Of a stretch of 64,000 bases of DNA, positions 24,088-36,500 are shown piece after piece. Source of the stretch: Cyclospora cayetanensis (Eukaryota; Apicomplexa; Conoidasida; Eucoccidiorida; Eimeriidae). The DNA is taken from NCBI RefSeq assembly GCF_002999335.1, contig NW_020312247.1, positions 62,001-126,000 on the forward strand, written 5' to 3'. The position numbers were made by a program, and so were the translations under genes. The notes under the pieces were generated by a model. It saw only the letters and a program-made list of their open reading frames with translations, did no database searches and had not been told where the DNA came from. Numbering within the stretch: position 1 is the stretch's first letter; each line of letters starts with the position of its first letter.

Positions 24088-26890
24088 ACACTCGAACATT
24101 TTTTGTATCGATAAAATTTGGGGGGGATGGCTTTGTTTCCACAGGCCGTTGTATGCCTTTTGCAGTGCTATTAATATGAATACGGCTTACTAACAGAGCA
24201 ACTTGGGCTCTTTTTATGGTCGCCAGACTTGCCCACTATTAAAAGCCCAGAATTTAGGGCTGCCTCGTCCAGGCAGTGTCCTCGCGCTGAGCCATGTGAA
24301 ATACGTATTTGGCAGCTGTTTGTATAGCTATGATATAGCGAGCAGCCAGACATCATGTGCTGAAGGACGCTTCTGGAGTGATATTGATCGCATAGAGGTA
24401 CTTGTACTTTCCTCAAAGCATACCACCTTCGTGACGTATAATGAACTCCTTCCGTATAATGTCATCATTCAGTGTAGCTGTGAGGAATCCAGAAAAGCGT
24501 CGCAAGCCTAGACGCACACCACTTTCTACTCTGTGTGCTGTTACATTCAAGGAATTGGCATATTTTGATGCAGGATCATCTGACAGATCTATCTGTGCTC
24601 ATGATGCCGCAATCAGCAAGCCATCTTCTACTCCCGAAAATTTAACAATATACCTGCATCTTTCATGCGGCTGATGCATCGTATATCACCAAGATGCTGC
24701 TTGATGTCTTTCTTGTGTAGCTTGACGCGTAGCGTATTGCCCGATTGGTATGTGTCACTGGAACATGAACTTTCAATGTGCTGCAAGCGCAGTTCACACG
24801 GTAGTGCTGAGGCTACATGTTGAGAGAGAGGTTTCTAGAACTGAAGCAAGATTATTTAAGCTACAAAAGAAGGAGATGGAATGAATGGGTCCGCAAACAG
24901 AACCGAGCTAGCACGCATGTATATGTGTTGTCGTTGGGTCGCCATAGCAGGTTGCAATGTAACGCTCCGCCTAGATCGTCCGTTGAGTAACTCTCAACCC
25001 CTGGACGATACATCAACGCCTAATCAAAGGCGTTTATTTCTCTCTTCGTAAGAAACACCTCTGGCTGACCGCGATACACTCTGCCACTTTCTACTACAAT
25101 AGTCTACAAAGTGAACCAGGAAACTGTTTCGTATCAACCATAAAGCTTCCCTTTTAGTATACTTTTTCCCTTTTCAAAGGAGTTAGCCCTCCATTGTAAG
25201 ATTGTATGCGGTGTGTCCCTGCAGAAGATTGCCATGCGCAGCTTTAGGAACTCATAGGATGCATCAGCATGCACCCCAGCTGTCCTGTCTCGAGGCACGG
25301 CGGAACCATGGCAAGGAGAAGGGGCTCGCTGTCTTGCAAGATATATCTCAAGTTTTGATATCCCTTGAGAGCTACGAGTCTCCTTATGAACACCACAGGA
25401 GCGCTACACTGCAACTTATTCTGCCCTACCCTAGAACTTACCAGCATGGCGGAAAACAAGAGAGCTCTAGTGAAATCTGGCGCACTTACTCACTACTCAT
25501 AGCATACGCAAATAGCTTCGCACGCCAACTTCGTATGCGGGCACGTGTCATTCATCCTTATTGTGTGAAACTAATACTCCTCTTATAAGTCTACAAATTA
25601 AGAATGCCTGCAACAGAGACATAGGCAAATCTTGATATGACGGGTGGCATAGTAGTAAGGACGTAAAGGTTGCTTGGCTCGCTACACACGGTAACTATCC
25701 AGCATTAAGTTTCGCATGCATCCTGCTTGCCTCCCTTTGTGAAGGCCTAGGAAACAAACGCTACTTTATATTAGTGTACTATTTCCCCTGACGGCATTGC
25801 AGGGGACCGTTACGCGTCGGAATATCCTGCTCACGAACATTTACCTAGCACAGGGCATTGCCTTAGCTGCCTTTACACAATATTTGCCTACAGCAACTCG
25901 GTTACAATAACTGCCCAGGATCCAGCCAAATGTCAAACGCCTGCTTAATACCACGCCCAGGACGACCCGCCCATTTTATGGTGGTGTGGAATGTTTCTCA
26001 TCAGACCAGCAGATTTAATGGTCCATGCAGACCATCAGCGAATCTTAGCCCCTTTGTGGCCCGCACCAGGCGCTCATAGGAAAAGAGTGTAATCAATAAG
26101 CTTGAGAGCTCTTGTTTGAAATGAAAAGCAGTGCTTTAGAGAGCAAAGTACGGTTTTTCTTCCAAGAAAGTATATTCCTTTAGACCACACTGGGGGGGCA
26201 AAACCAGGAATGCTTCACCTCGGAAAGGATATTGAAAACATGCATAACCTTGAAGAATTATTCGTCATTCTAAGCGTTTAGTTGGAAGATCATTGTTTAG
26301 TAAGGGCTATCGGCCATACCTCAAGGTTCCTGTGAGCGTTGGGTGTCCGTGCAGCCCCTCTGGCCACGCCGCTACCGGGGTGCTGCCTTCGGCCAGCAAT
26401 GCAATTGACTACCCCGTAGCGAATTCAACCATGGCATAAGTATAAATATGGCTGTATCCTATTGCTTATTCGTCCTTTTGTGGTGAAACCGGAGGATTCC
26501 ATGGATTTTAATTAGGGACAACAGGGACAGCACTGCACCAGTTCGATGCCCAACAGCCAGTTTCATATAAATTAGCTCCCTTAATCTGCTTCCCCCCGAC
26601 CACACGCCACATTCTCCTTTATAACAACTTTTCTTGTCGGTGTATTGCTTGCTTTCACTTCCTCCCTGTGCCCAACGTTTCCAGATTGGCGTCCCCTGTT
26701 GTGAGCGCGTTCCCATGTAGTGAATATGGCTTGTGTATTGCAATGTGTCATTTCGATTAGCACAATTTTCCTCAATCTGAATAGCCAGCTGTAGGCTTAT
26801 TTCTCTGTTGTATTTCAGGGGCAGCAGGTGCAAGTGTCTTTAATTTTTCTTTGCCTCCTGCTTGTTCGTTATTCAGCAAAATCTGCGGAA
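24088..26890 (+). other. Gene-poor spacer
   Basis: No frame here has a recognisable motif. A 128-codon frame at 25202-25588 overlaps a copy of the dispersed hairpin repeat and lacks an ATG-led, splice-supported structure, so I do not call it. The right end holds the promoter of the surface antigen gene. Confidence 0.5.
25232..25295 (+). repeat. Dispersed hairpin repeat, diverged copy
   Basis: Core AGGATGCATCAGCATGCAC followed by CCCAGCTGTCC. It is close to the minus-strand copy at about 30.66 kb and shares the arm-loop-arm layout and the AGCTG tail with the copies at 19.6 and 29.8 kb. Confidence 0.35.
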
Positions 26891-28393
26891 ATGAGTGTCC
26901 TTGTGGCCTGTCTTCTTCTCCTAGTGGCAGCAGTTTCAGCTGAAGAAGAGGGATCGGTGGAGATTGGGCTTCAACGTGGGTAACGTAGTTCACTCCTGAC
27001 CCCGTTGCAGCCTGTCGATGCACAGCAATACTTGTTTAAAAGCTTTTAGTGGTCTTTGCTTGTTTTGATAGCCTTGACCGTGACGGACGGTTACACTGCT
27101 GCAGTTATGTATTCCGTCTTTGTGTTTCGTTGGGCAGAATGCGTCGATGCCATGAACATATTACGTAGATCCCATCTCAGGCATCAGAATCCCCGGCTTA
27201 CAGTGAGTTCTCAGTTGGAAACAGCTGCTAAGGGCATGCTGGATGCGGCATTCGGGACGAAGCACGACTGTAGAACATTAAGGGCGCCGGATCTTGGACA
27301 GGTACAAAAGCCGCCAGAGGCGATTTCTACTTCCCCAGAATAAAATCAATACCTAGCTGCACATATCCAAGGACCAATGCCCAAACAACTGACGGACTTT
27401 TGTCTGGATACCATGCTTAGTGCTCGCCTTAATGGTTAGGTAATTAGCTTCATGGATGCCCACTGGATTTCGGGGACTGCGCGGAAGCTACAATGGGCCG
27501 TATTCTCGGTATTTGTAACCGTTACAATTGCTCTGCTGATGTTGTCAATGTGGTTTGGGCAACTCTTCAGGCCCCCGCAGATATTGTTGGCTTGGTGTTT
27601 GTGGGCGATAACCCTCCTTGTCTCCAAAGCATGATCCAGGCCACCCACAAGCTTCTGGATATTTCGCCGTAAGTAGTGTCACCCCTACTTCTTGGGGCCC
27701 AGTCCCTACCCCGTTCACTCTTAGTAATGGCGCATTAAGGGTTACCTAGGTACCTTAGCCTACAGGGCAAGAATTATATTGATTTGGGGGGTGCTTTTGT
27801 CTCCTTGGAAACAGTACTGCTACATGTTAATAGCACGTTACACTGCTGGCCTGATGCAGGAGCTTTCCACCCGCGTATGACGAGCAGGTGACGCCGTGGC
27901 AAAATCTGGAGGCCCAGATAACTGCTCGGTTTCTTCTGGAAACCGCTACGAGTGTAGGATGCGCCTATACAAAGGGATGCAGCGTTGGCTACATTGTTTG
28001 CAAACTGTCGGCTATGCCGATCACGGGACAACATCCGTTCAGGTCCGTATCCCGTCTTATCAGTAGACTTGATGCTTTGCACTGCAGGTAGTTCATATCT
28101 GATGGCTAAAAAGCTCTAGATTGTGTGTTGAGGAATCTCATTAGGTGTATATGGACCACGGGATTTGATGCCACAATGAATTGGCATGTAGTAGCGTTTC
28201 CCTCATGTGTGTGCCTTGCAGCCAAGCCTTTTATGAGGCCCTCATGGAGAGGAGAGCATCAGGCATTGACCTTTATAGTTTAGGGCAAGATGACATTGAC
28301 ACTCCGTTTACTGGGGATGCTTTGTCTGCATGCAGTTCTGTGTGGCTCACATGGGTTCTGGCTGTTGCCAGTGCGTTGGCATTAAGGCACTAA
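26891..28393 (+). CDS. SAG-type surface antigen (CAP fold, GPI-anchored)
   Basis: Five exons, 26891-26975, 27138-27301, 27448-27668, 27860-28042 and 28222-28393, agree in phase and give 274 aa. The protein begins with a clear signal peptide (MSVLVACLLLLVAAVSA). Exon 2 has the CAP-like opening CVDAMNILRRSHLRHQN, with the following helix VSSQLETAAKGML. Exon 4 has the CAP-like end: WQNLEAQITARF, VGCAYTKGC, YIVCKLSAM. About ten cysteines are spread over the mature part. The last exon ends in a hydrophobic tail (VWLTWVLAVASALAL) with a small-residue/Cys stretch before it, as expected for GPI attachment. This layout matches the Eimeria TA4/SAG family, displayed on the surface of invasive stages; individual roles in that family are mostly unproven. 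Exon 1 must use the GTGGGT donor at 26976, because the nearby GTAACG gives the wrong phase. Confidence 0.85.
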
Positions 28394-29732
28394 AAAAGAT
28401 CGAGCTTTGCGCTAAAAGAGTCAGTGCAAGGGATCTGGAATGCGGTTAGGTAGACTTTTCGTTGTTTCATGGTTTTGTCAGATTTTCTACTTCATGCGCC
28501 TACCGCACCGGTTGTGGGAATGCTAGTTCACTTTGGGGGTATTTTAAAGTTGGTCATGTACACTTGACCAGGAAATATCTTGGTACACTTTTTAATATCG
28601 AACACACATTAAATACGTGTCAATCTGTAGATCTACACACGCTGAGAAAATCCGCACAGTCTTACTGTTTTGAAGTGCTGCGCCCTTGAAGAACAGATCG
28701 AACTTGTTAGACGCTTTGTCACAGGATCTCAGAGCCAGTATTGCGTTTCCAGGATATTGTACGTGCAGTGTTGACACAAATAGGCCATAGTGGGAACGCT
28801 CATATGCACATATGTGCCCTACTTTACTTTGAAAACGAGTTTACGCGGCTCCTTAGAACGCTTGTGTTGCTTCCTCTTTGATAAAACTGTTTCTTACAGA
28901 AGACCACGAAGGTAATGTGTCGCGTTTTATTGGAGAGAGAGACCACAAATACGATCAAAGGTGCCAAGCAGCTCTGCAGTGTTGAAACAACTCGGGAGCT
29001 CGTCCCACATTGGACCTATGTTAAAACGCTTCAGCAACATAGGGCGCATGCTGTTCACCAGGTACATAGAGTAAAACACCCAGTCGTGTACTAGAGTTAC
29101 TGCGGCATCAACGCTCCCTCTCATTAACTGACAAAAGTATTTCCTCCACAGTTATAGACGAATGGGTGCTTGAGGTGAATACTGCAAACTTTTTTCTTAC
29201 ACCATTGCTTAGGTAAATAATGTTTTCTACGGATGGTGAAAGCTTCTCCCGCGTTACTAGCGTCCTTCGTTTGGTACAGAGCCATCCATGTATGCAAACC
29301 TAAAGGAAGTCAAGATAATGCCAGCTGCATACAGTCCCCCTGGCTACGAGTGCTCACTGCCCAGCGGATGCCTACAGTGTGAGAAACTTTCAAGCATTGT
29401 TACTTACATTACAGGGACGTGGTGGCCCTAGTGGAAAAGGAGCAATTCTCGTGTGAGGGATTATGCGGTGTCTGATAACAATCTGTATTCGGCCAAGGTC
29501 TACTGGACAGTTAATATTAGGCTAATGCATTCCATCTAAATCTGATCATTCATTTGCTACGTGCCTTTTGTAGGTTTTAATGTTTTCACTCTAGAATCTT
29601 GAGATGCGGTAATCACATTCACTAAAGGCCTTTGAAGGATTGACCTACGAGTTGGGCTGTTTGTACATGTTCCACGTCGCAGGGTAGAATTAGGGTAATA
29701 TAATATGGGTGAAAGCGGTCCTTCTCTGTTAA

Positions 29733-29815
29733 GTTGCTATGTGCCAGTGGGTGTCAATTTTGGGGGTGCTCAACGGGTGCAGCAACGCGCAACCCAGCTG
29801 CCCCTCTTCTCTCGT
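29733..29815 (+). repeat. Dispersed hairpin repeat, copy 2
   Basis: Core GTGCTCAACGGGTGCAG, loop, GCAACCCAGCTG, then a CCCCTCTTCTCT tract. Arms GGGTGC (29775-29780) and GCAACCC (29788-29794) pair except for one bulged base. Confidence 0.45.
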
Positions 29816-30329
29816 GTCGGAAATATGAGGGGGGAGGGCAGGAATTCTGCACAGAGTCTGGTACGGAGTGTTTCTTACGGAGACCGTCAGCTGAGCGTTA
29901 CTTGTGTGCACTATGTGAGAGTGTGCAAATGTGCCCGGATGCTCAAAGTAATCAAAAGGCACAGCCCGTTGCGTACATGTTGACTAATTTTCAATCAGAC
30001 TGGATTATGGTGCGCTGAGGACAAGGACTGGGCAAAGCAACTCCTAGAGTGTCGTGGTCAATTGATTTCTCAAAAATCTAATCCGTTCAAAGAGTTAACG
30101 GCCTCTGCGTGGACACTCTGGGAGTAGCTTGACAGTTCCACTCAGCCTAGGGACCCATAAGGAGAACCTTCTGGTACAAAATTCAATGAAGATACTAAGA
30201 AGTTTCTTGGTGTCTCACCAAAAAATAACTCGCTATCGCAATCGGAGCAGCCAAAGCTGCACTGAAAAAGGTGTTTTTTGCTACACGGCTAACTGGTTCG
30301 TCCTTTCGCTTACCTCATTCCTTGGACCA

Positions 30330-30500
30330 TACTGCAAGCTCGATAGAAGAATGCTCAAAGTTATGTGCGTGTGCGCTAAGTGCTGTGTGCAACTAGCTCT
30401 GAGAGCTGGAAGTGCTTTCAGGGTGCAGGTACTCGTACCCTAGACGTCTTTCTCCCCCCATGAAGGAAGCGTTAAGGGGCATAGGGACGGGAGGGTGGGT
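30330..30500 (+). repeat. Dispersed hairpin repeat, copy 3
   Basis: Homologous over more than 100 bases to the copy at 34.8-34.96 kb: both have GTTATGTGC, TGTGCGCTA, GTGCAACT, GTGCTT and a pyrimidine tract, then AA...TAAGG. The hairpin GGGTGC/GTACCC lies at 30421-30440. Similarity reaches beyond the hairpin on both sides, so the unit is at least about 150 bases. Confidence 0.55.
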
Positions 30501-30599
30501 TTTCTAGGAGAGCAATCAATAGCTTTACCTTCAGGCTGCATTGAGTCTGGAGTAAAGTGCCTCCCTACGAATACTTTTAATGGAGCATTACAGTTATAC

Positions 30600-30725
30600 T
30601 GTCATCCTGTAGGGTTCCGGCATGAAGGGTGAGGCACAGCTCGAGTGCACGTTGATGCATCCTACAAGCACTGCGAATATTCGTACCTAAGTGCGCACTG
30701 CAACCTGTAGCGTACACGCATCCAG
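30600..30725 (-). repeat. Dispersed hairpin repeat, inverted copy
   Basis: Read on the - strand it gives CAGTGCTTGTAGGATGCATC, then AACGTGCACTCGAGCTGTGCC and CACCCTTCATG. This follows the order of copy 4 (GTGCTT, hairpin, AG, pyrimidine tract, CTTCACG). It lies head to head with copy 3. Confidence 0.4.
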
Positions 30726-31403
30726 CATTCAATCTTCTCAATTTGAGCAATACTGCAGTGCGAAATGTATCTATCATTAAGATAGCCCAACCGAGAAGCT
30801 AAATCTTTTCCAAATTTCGCGAAACATGACAAATAGTGGAGAGAATGTCCAGATTTAGCACTGCGTCACCTCCAGCAACAGTTGCATTCCAGAATAAATG
30901 GTGTGCTGTATGTTGCGCAGAACACCCGCACCCCGGAAGTGCGTCATGCATGTTGAGATGGGTGCTCACAACGGGCAACTCCCTGAAACCCTGCTCGTTG
31001 TACCTAACGGAGGTGCATCGCGTCTCAGTACCTGCTTGGCTCAAAGCAGTCCAGTGCCGTGTGCGCGCAAGGCCACTATCACGGAAAGTGTGGCATTTTC
31101 CCGGTACCAAGAAGTGGAACTTTATAGCTGTTGTAGAACAATATTTTTAGTTCGAATCTTTATGTATAGCACGTTGGGGGTTTCACTGTTTCAGCAAAGT
31201 ACCGCGTAGAAGCCCCGTACGTGATGCTGCATGCTATTTTGGCAGGGGCTACTATGCAGCAGCCGCTCCCCTTGCTCTGCTTTATGTCCTGCACTGCGGA
31301 GTGCCGGAGAGTCTGCTGCCTGTAAGGTGTTATATATGCAGCTCTGATTTCTTTCTCTGTACGGTTGGTTCTCCACGGCGGCTCGGCCTAGCTGTTTGTT
31401 GCC

Positions 31404-33575
31404 ATGCTGCCTCGCGTTCCGCTGCAGCCGCTGTTTTTGCGGCAGACGACCCAAGGCAGGGTCATAAGCCCTATTGGATGGTTTCTCCCATTTAGGCTCG
31501 GAGAATCACGGGCCCTGCTGTCTTCAGGTGCCCAGGTTTCTGGCCACACGGGGGTTTGCGTGCGTCCTTTCGGCACCTTCAACCATAACATTGGTCCTCA
31601 CAAGTCGGACCCCCCGGCTAGCGAAAAGCCGCTCTATTTGAATCGTTTTGACCAAGCAAATGATCCAGCCCTCTTCCAGCTCGAGGCGCAGCAGCTGGAG
31701 GCGAAGGGCATGCTGAAGGAGCAATGCAAGGACGCCATTGATGCAGCCGATGTAGTCCAGCCATCTAACCACCCCCACCAACGCAAGGGCCTTCTGAAGC
31801 GCATGCGCTACTGGCACTACCACCAGACAGCCGAGCCGACCTTTCCTAAGACGCCAGATCTGAGCAAAGGAGGTAAGCCGGTCTCACACCTGTGCGACAA
31901 GCCAGCCACTGCGGCCCATCCCTTTCCCGCCCGTCATGTTTCTCACTTTTTGAAGCTCTTACCGTAGCCTAGGAGCTTCATGCGTGCTTCCCGTGTAAAC
32001 ACACTTTCGGCGTCCTTCATGGGAATACCTTTATGGCGCACTCACGCTCACGTGCTCTGAGACCTGCCTGCTGTGTGTGTGTGTGTGTGTGCGTATGTCT
32101 ATGTGTGTCAATGTGTGTGTCTATGTGTGTGTCTGTGTCTGTATGTATGCAGAGCTGGCGGCTGGCGCAAATGTGGTCCGTACGTCTGTATGGGCTACGC
32201 CTGATGAGCCGGCTGTGGTCTCTGTTGGGCGTTTTGCACCCGATAACTTCCGTGCCGCAGGCTATGCCGAGAACGCCCCTGTCCCTACCAGCATAAACAG
32301 CGATGCGCACCCAGACTTCCGAGACTACCGCCTGGGCAGCGGCTCCCCAGATAGAAGGCCCTTCATGTACTTCTTGAGCGCATCATACTTCTTTATCGGA
32401 GCCAGCATGATGAGAAGCCTGCTGTGCAAGATGGTTCACTTCTGGTGGGTTAGCAAGGTAAGCTGGAGAAGCGCCATGTGCTGTGAGCAGGGCCCTGCTT
32501 GCTCATTTGGGGTGTACAGGCAACTCGGAGGAGGGGCTGTTTGCGGCGGGTTGCTTGCTGTGACTCTGCGAATTTCGGTGTGCGGAGTGCTGTGCGTTGC
32601 ATTTCCTGATGATAAAGCTGTTGTTTCCTATAGCATTTACTTATGCTTTCATGTAGGACCTGATGGCTGCGGGTACCACCGAAATCGACCTCAGACCGAT
32701 TGAAGTGGGAACGACAGCAGTCTTCAAGTGGAGAGGCAAGCCCGTCTTCGTGAGGCACAGGACTGCTGAGGAGATCGAGCGGGCTCGGTACGTAAGGGAG
32801 CCTCATCATGCTGTGTCAGTCTTGTTTTCTGTGTGTTCCAGCGTACGTTGGTCGCATGGGGTGTCTGCATTGCATTCGCGGAGAGCACGCCGACTGAGCA
32901 GTGCTTGCATTGGCGCATGCAAGCACCTGAGTCTATAATTGACATTTCTGTAACGTTTCGAGGGATTTTCATGGTGGAGTGGCATCCGTATGTAGTAGAC
33001 ATGCGAAATCGTATTCAAGGAGCTGGTTGCGGATGCGTGGTGGTGTGGCTTGCAGTGCGGATGACTTGGTGGTTGGCACAATGAAGGACCCCCAGACGGA
33101 CGCTGAGCGCTGCCCCCGTCCAGAATGGCTGATTAACATCGGAGTTTGCACCCACCTCGGCTGCATCCCGATTGAAGGCGGCAGTTATCAGGGCTGGTTC
33201 TGCCCGTGCCATGGCTCGCATTACGACATTTCAGGTCAGTGCGCCACCTCTTCACTTTGGCTGTCTTGGCGAGTGATGTGTTTCGAAGGAGCTCATGGTA
33301 GTTCTGCAGCTTCTTGCTGGTCCGGTGGACTTTCGAGCTTTCTGTTTAGCGTTGTTGGATGCTTTCCTGTTGGCACTTGCCTTGCCGATAGACACATTGC
33401 CGCATATCATGCTCCCTGTGCAAACATACTGTCAGCTGAGAGGGCGTAAGACAATCCAAGAGCCTTGCTGTTGCCTTGCGGAACTTCAGGCCGCGTTCGC
33501 CAGGGTCCGGCGCCTACCAATCTTGAGATTCCCGAGACGGTTTTCCTGGACGATCTTACGGTGAAGCTGGGATAA
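31404..33575 (+). CDS. Rieske iron-sulfur subunit of mitochondrial complex III
   Basis: Five phase-consistent exons: 31404-31872, 32153-32457, 32657-32787, 33056-33234, 33490-33575; 389 aa. It carries the 2Fe-2S cluster that passes electrons from ubiquinol to cytochrome c1 in the inner mitochondrial membrane. Box I is CTHLGC (C333, H335 as ligands, C338 in the disulfide) and box II is CPCHGSHYD (C351, H354 as ligands, C353 in the disulfide). These are followed by the split family ending [15 protein letters not shown]. The one membrane helix lies in exon 2 ([18 protein letters not shown]). The basic, Ser-rich N-terminus ([17 protein letters not shown]) suits a mitochondrial presequence. A long N-terminal extension before the helix is usual in apicomplexans. 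Exon 3 must use the GTACGT donor at 32788 rather than GTAAGG four bases on, since only the former keeps phase. Confidence 0.93.
32071..32152 (+). repeat. (TG)n microsatellite in intron 1 of the Rieske gene
   Basis: Runs of TGTGTG interrupted by TATGTC, lying wholly inside the intron 31873-32152 and reaching its acceptor. Confidence 0.8.
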
Positions 33576-36500
33576 GTCGGTGACACTCTCTGCTTGGTAG
33601 ATGGTTGTGGGCGTTATTCTGCGCCGTAGCAAAAGCGCGTGAAGCGAAGCAAAGCCGCAGCAGCTACCGCTACCACTGGTGCTCTTTTGCGATATTGCCA
33701 AGGGGTCAGGATGTTCTCGCGGCTGCAGCACAGAACCTGAGGGCTCCGCTGCCTTGCATCAGCTACAGCACATTGTCTAGACTGCCTCCCGATAAAGCCT
33801 GCTATTTTTTCTCACGGCAGACGCTTAGCAAGCTATATTAACCAGCCGGCACATGAGCATAGCGTCGTTTGCTACTAATGTTTGCCGGAACCAAAAGGGG
33901 CTCCTTATCGGTAATTCCTGTGTTCTACCGACAAGGAGTGGCGGGTTTGCATCGCATGCTTCACTCACTAACTTCGAATCTATACGCCCACGCACTAAGC
34001 AACGCCCGCAGTTCTTTCATAGTCGCATCTCTCGTGCCATCATATGATTATCGTTGCACAACTAGCTGAGGCAAATGCGCGTGCTTCCCAACAGCCACGG
34101 CCGCTAAGGGATACCTTTGGCATGCAATAGTATCAGCCACTGGCGTCGCCCTTTTCCAGAGATCATCTTGTATTACGACACAGGGGGTCCGTTGTGGAAG
34201 CCGTGCATTGCTGTGATAGGCTTATCCTCTTAGAAGTTGACCTTTATTTAGGTACGTTAGAAGCTGTTTCCCGCAGTTTGTGAGCACTGAACCCCTACCT
34301 TTGCGCATCGCAGCACTGAGGAGCTGTAAACGCCAAAATTATACTTAGTAGGCCAGGAAGCACTCGAGGACATTGCCGTGTCTTTGAGACGGAACGATCT
34401 TAAAAGGCTTTTCGAGGCATCAAACGACAAGCCATCATCACCCTCATTGCGACCGCTTGCTGGACTCCTTGTACACTGTTTGCATTAGGAGGTACTCCAG
34501 TAATGCTTTAAGGGTGTTTCTAAGGATCCCGATAGTGCCAAAATCTAGCATCGAAAGGAATTGTGTTATTTCATAAAAGCACCATCATTCATTAGATTTA
34601 CAGGGGCTCGCCCCCCGATTGCAAGCAGATGCACGATCTCGCCATTCCAGGCATCTGCGTGCAGTAACTATGAGCAAAAGCACACGCTGTAGCGGTTTGT
34701 GCTACACTTACACACTTTCTCATACACTAGCTATATCCAAGAGTTGGTTAAAGGTGCTTAAGTGGTTTATTTGGCAGTATAGCTTATTTACTGCAGCTTT
34801 CTGTTAACTCGATTATAGAGAGCGCAACGTTATGTGCATGTGCGCTAGGTGCAACTTGCAACTAGTTGTGAGTGCCCATGTGCTTCGAGGGTGCACGAAC
34901 TCGCACTCTAGTTCTCCCTCTCCCTTCACGTAGGGAACAATAAGGAACACGGGCAGGAGAAGGTAGAAAATTTTCTGAAAAGCACTCAGAATTTTTCTCT
35001 TTAGCTTGAAGCTGAAGTTGAAGGTCTTCTTTTGGAGACAGATCAAGTGTGAAACACACAGCGTGTAAGAGGTTCAAAAATAGCACTATTCCTGCTTTGT
35101 CATAAGTAAAAGAGCAGCCAAGCCGGACAGCCAATACATGACTGAATGGGGACAAAGATCCGTGCCATAGAAGTAAAGTGCCGGAGTGTAGCCTTTCGCC
35201 TTCCATCACTTAAGAAATCAGGAATTTTCTCCACTTGAAGTGTTTTGTGTTTCCTATTCACATGCCACGCTTGACAAATAGATCTGGCTGATTTCGGCTT
35301 ATAATTGAGTCTGCTCAGAGCGACGTAAACGAACGGCTATGGAAGGTGTTCTAAGTTGCAGTACAACAGAGCGTATTCGTGCATTGCGCGTAGAGAGGGC
35401 TACAGGCGTGCAGGGAAGAGTGGTATGCCAGGAAGTGTTTCACGCATGGGTGCATAGCTCCTTGTTTGAATGAGTTGCACGATGGTATGAAGTCTAAGGA
35501 CACCAGCCTTTGGAGCCTGCATTCGGTCTCATGTCAAAGCGCGATAAAGTGCTGTGTGTAGCCCACACACATATACACACGGGATGCCTCAGCAAGGCAA
35601 AGACTGTCTAGATGTATACATTTCCCATGGCCAGCTGTGCTGCTTCGTGCAACTAGGTGTGGAGCAGCTAGCACAAGGCGATGAGGGGCAACAGAAGGCA
35701 TGTGGGATTGGAAGATCATAGGACTACGAAGGCTCAACACCTTCAGCCTACACCCCTTTATAGGCGCAATACAATTAAATGTATGCAGCCAAGGGACCAA
35801 ACAGTTGGACCCTAGTGCAACGCGCCGCCACATACTATCTTGCAGTCCTTGGTCCGCTTTCCGTAGTACTTCGCGATGTGCACTCAGAGGCACTGTGCAC
35901 AGCCTCTCATGAACTACACAGACTGTCAGCCGAGATAAATACGACAACCGTCGGGATGTGTGTGTATAGCTGGCAGAGTTCTATATATGGGTCCTACCAC
36001 ACATGCGCTTACGCTCCGAGTGGGAGACTGGGTTGGGTAGGTGTCAAATTTGTACACTGAATCAACTCCGCTGTACCCTATTTCAGCGTTGAGCGGCATT
36101 TAATCAGAAATAATTCATAAAACAAAGTCCCGGTTAGCCTACTCGTAGCAGCCCTGCTTGAAGCAGCACATACACACCGCGTTGGGCTGCAGCTGCCCAT
36201 GGCAAGGAGGGCGGACCGGCGCTATGAGTTGCTTGAAGACCCTTCTTCAGGGAATCATCTTTGCAAATGACCTATTTTTGTCTGCCAAGGGGGTCTTGGC
36301 GCTTTAGGGTCTATCGGTAGGGTCGTGCATCCGCAGCGTCGGGGGCAACCAGCGTTGAATTTCCCGTCCGGTTATTCCATTTGCCGTTCAACTCGTGAAG
36401 AAATTCTGGCTAGGGTCTACGTCGACACAGCGCTGCAAGCGCGCCGCTCGCAGAACATCTGCCCGCGCGCAAACGGAATTAATCGTGCCAATGCAGCAAA

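Larger units (their letters stand above)
28394..31403 (+). other. Gene-poor spacer with a cluster of dispersed repeats
   Basis: No supported gene. Three copies of the dispersed hairpin repeat lie between 29.73 and 30.73 kb, two on the + strand and one on the - strand. The short frames that overlap them are not called. Confidence 0.5.

Noticed and set aside
24203..24674. Two + strand frames after the JmjC gene
   Set aside because: Short, no motif, and no donor or acceptor chain joining them to the preceding stop-terminated gene.
25202..25588. 128-codon + strand ORF
   Set aside because: It begins within a dispersed repeat copy, shows no motif, and has no splice-linked neighbour.
19561..34960. 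tRNA genes at the hairpin repeats
   Set aside because: The arm-loop resembles a T-arm but the loop lacks the TTCRA core, and no acceptor or anticodon arms could be drawn around it.
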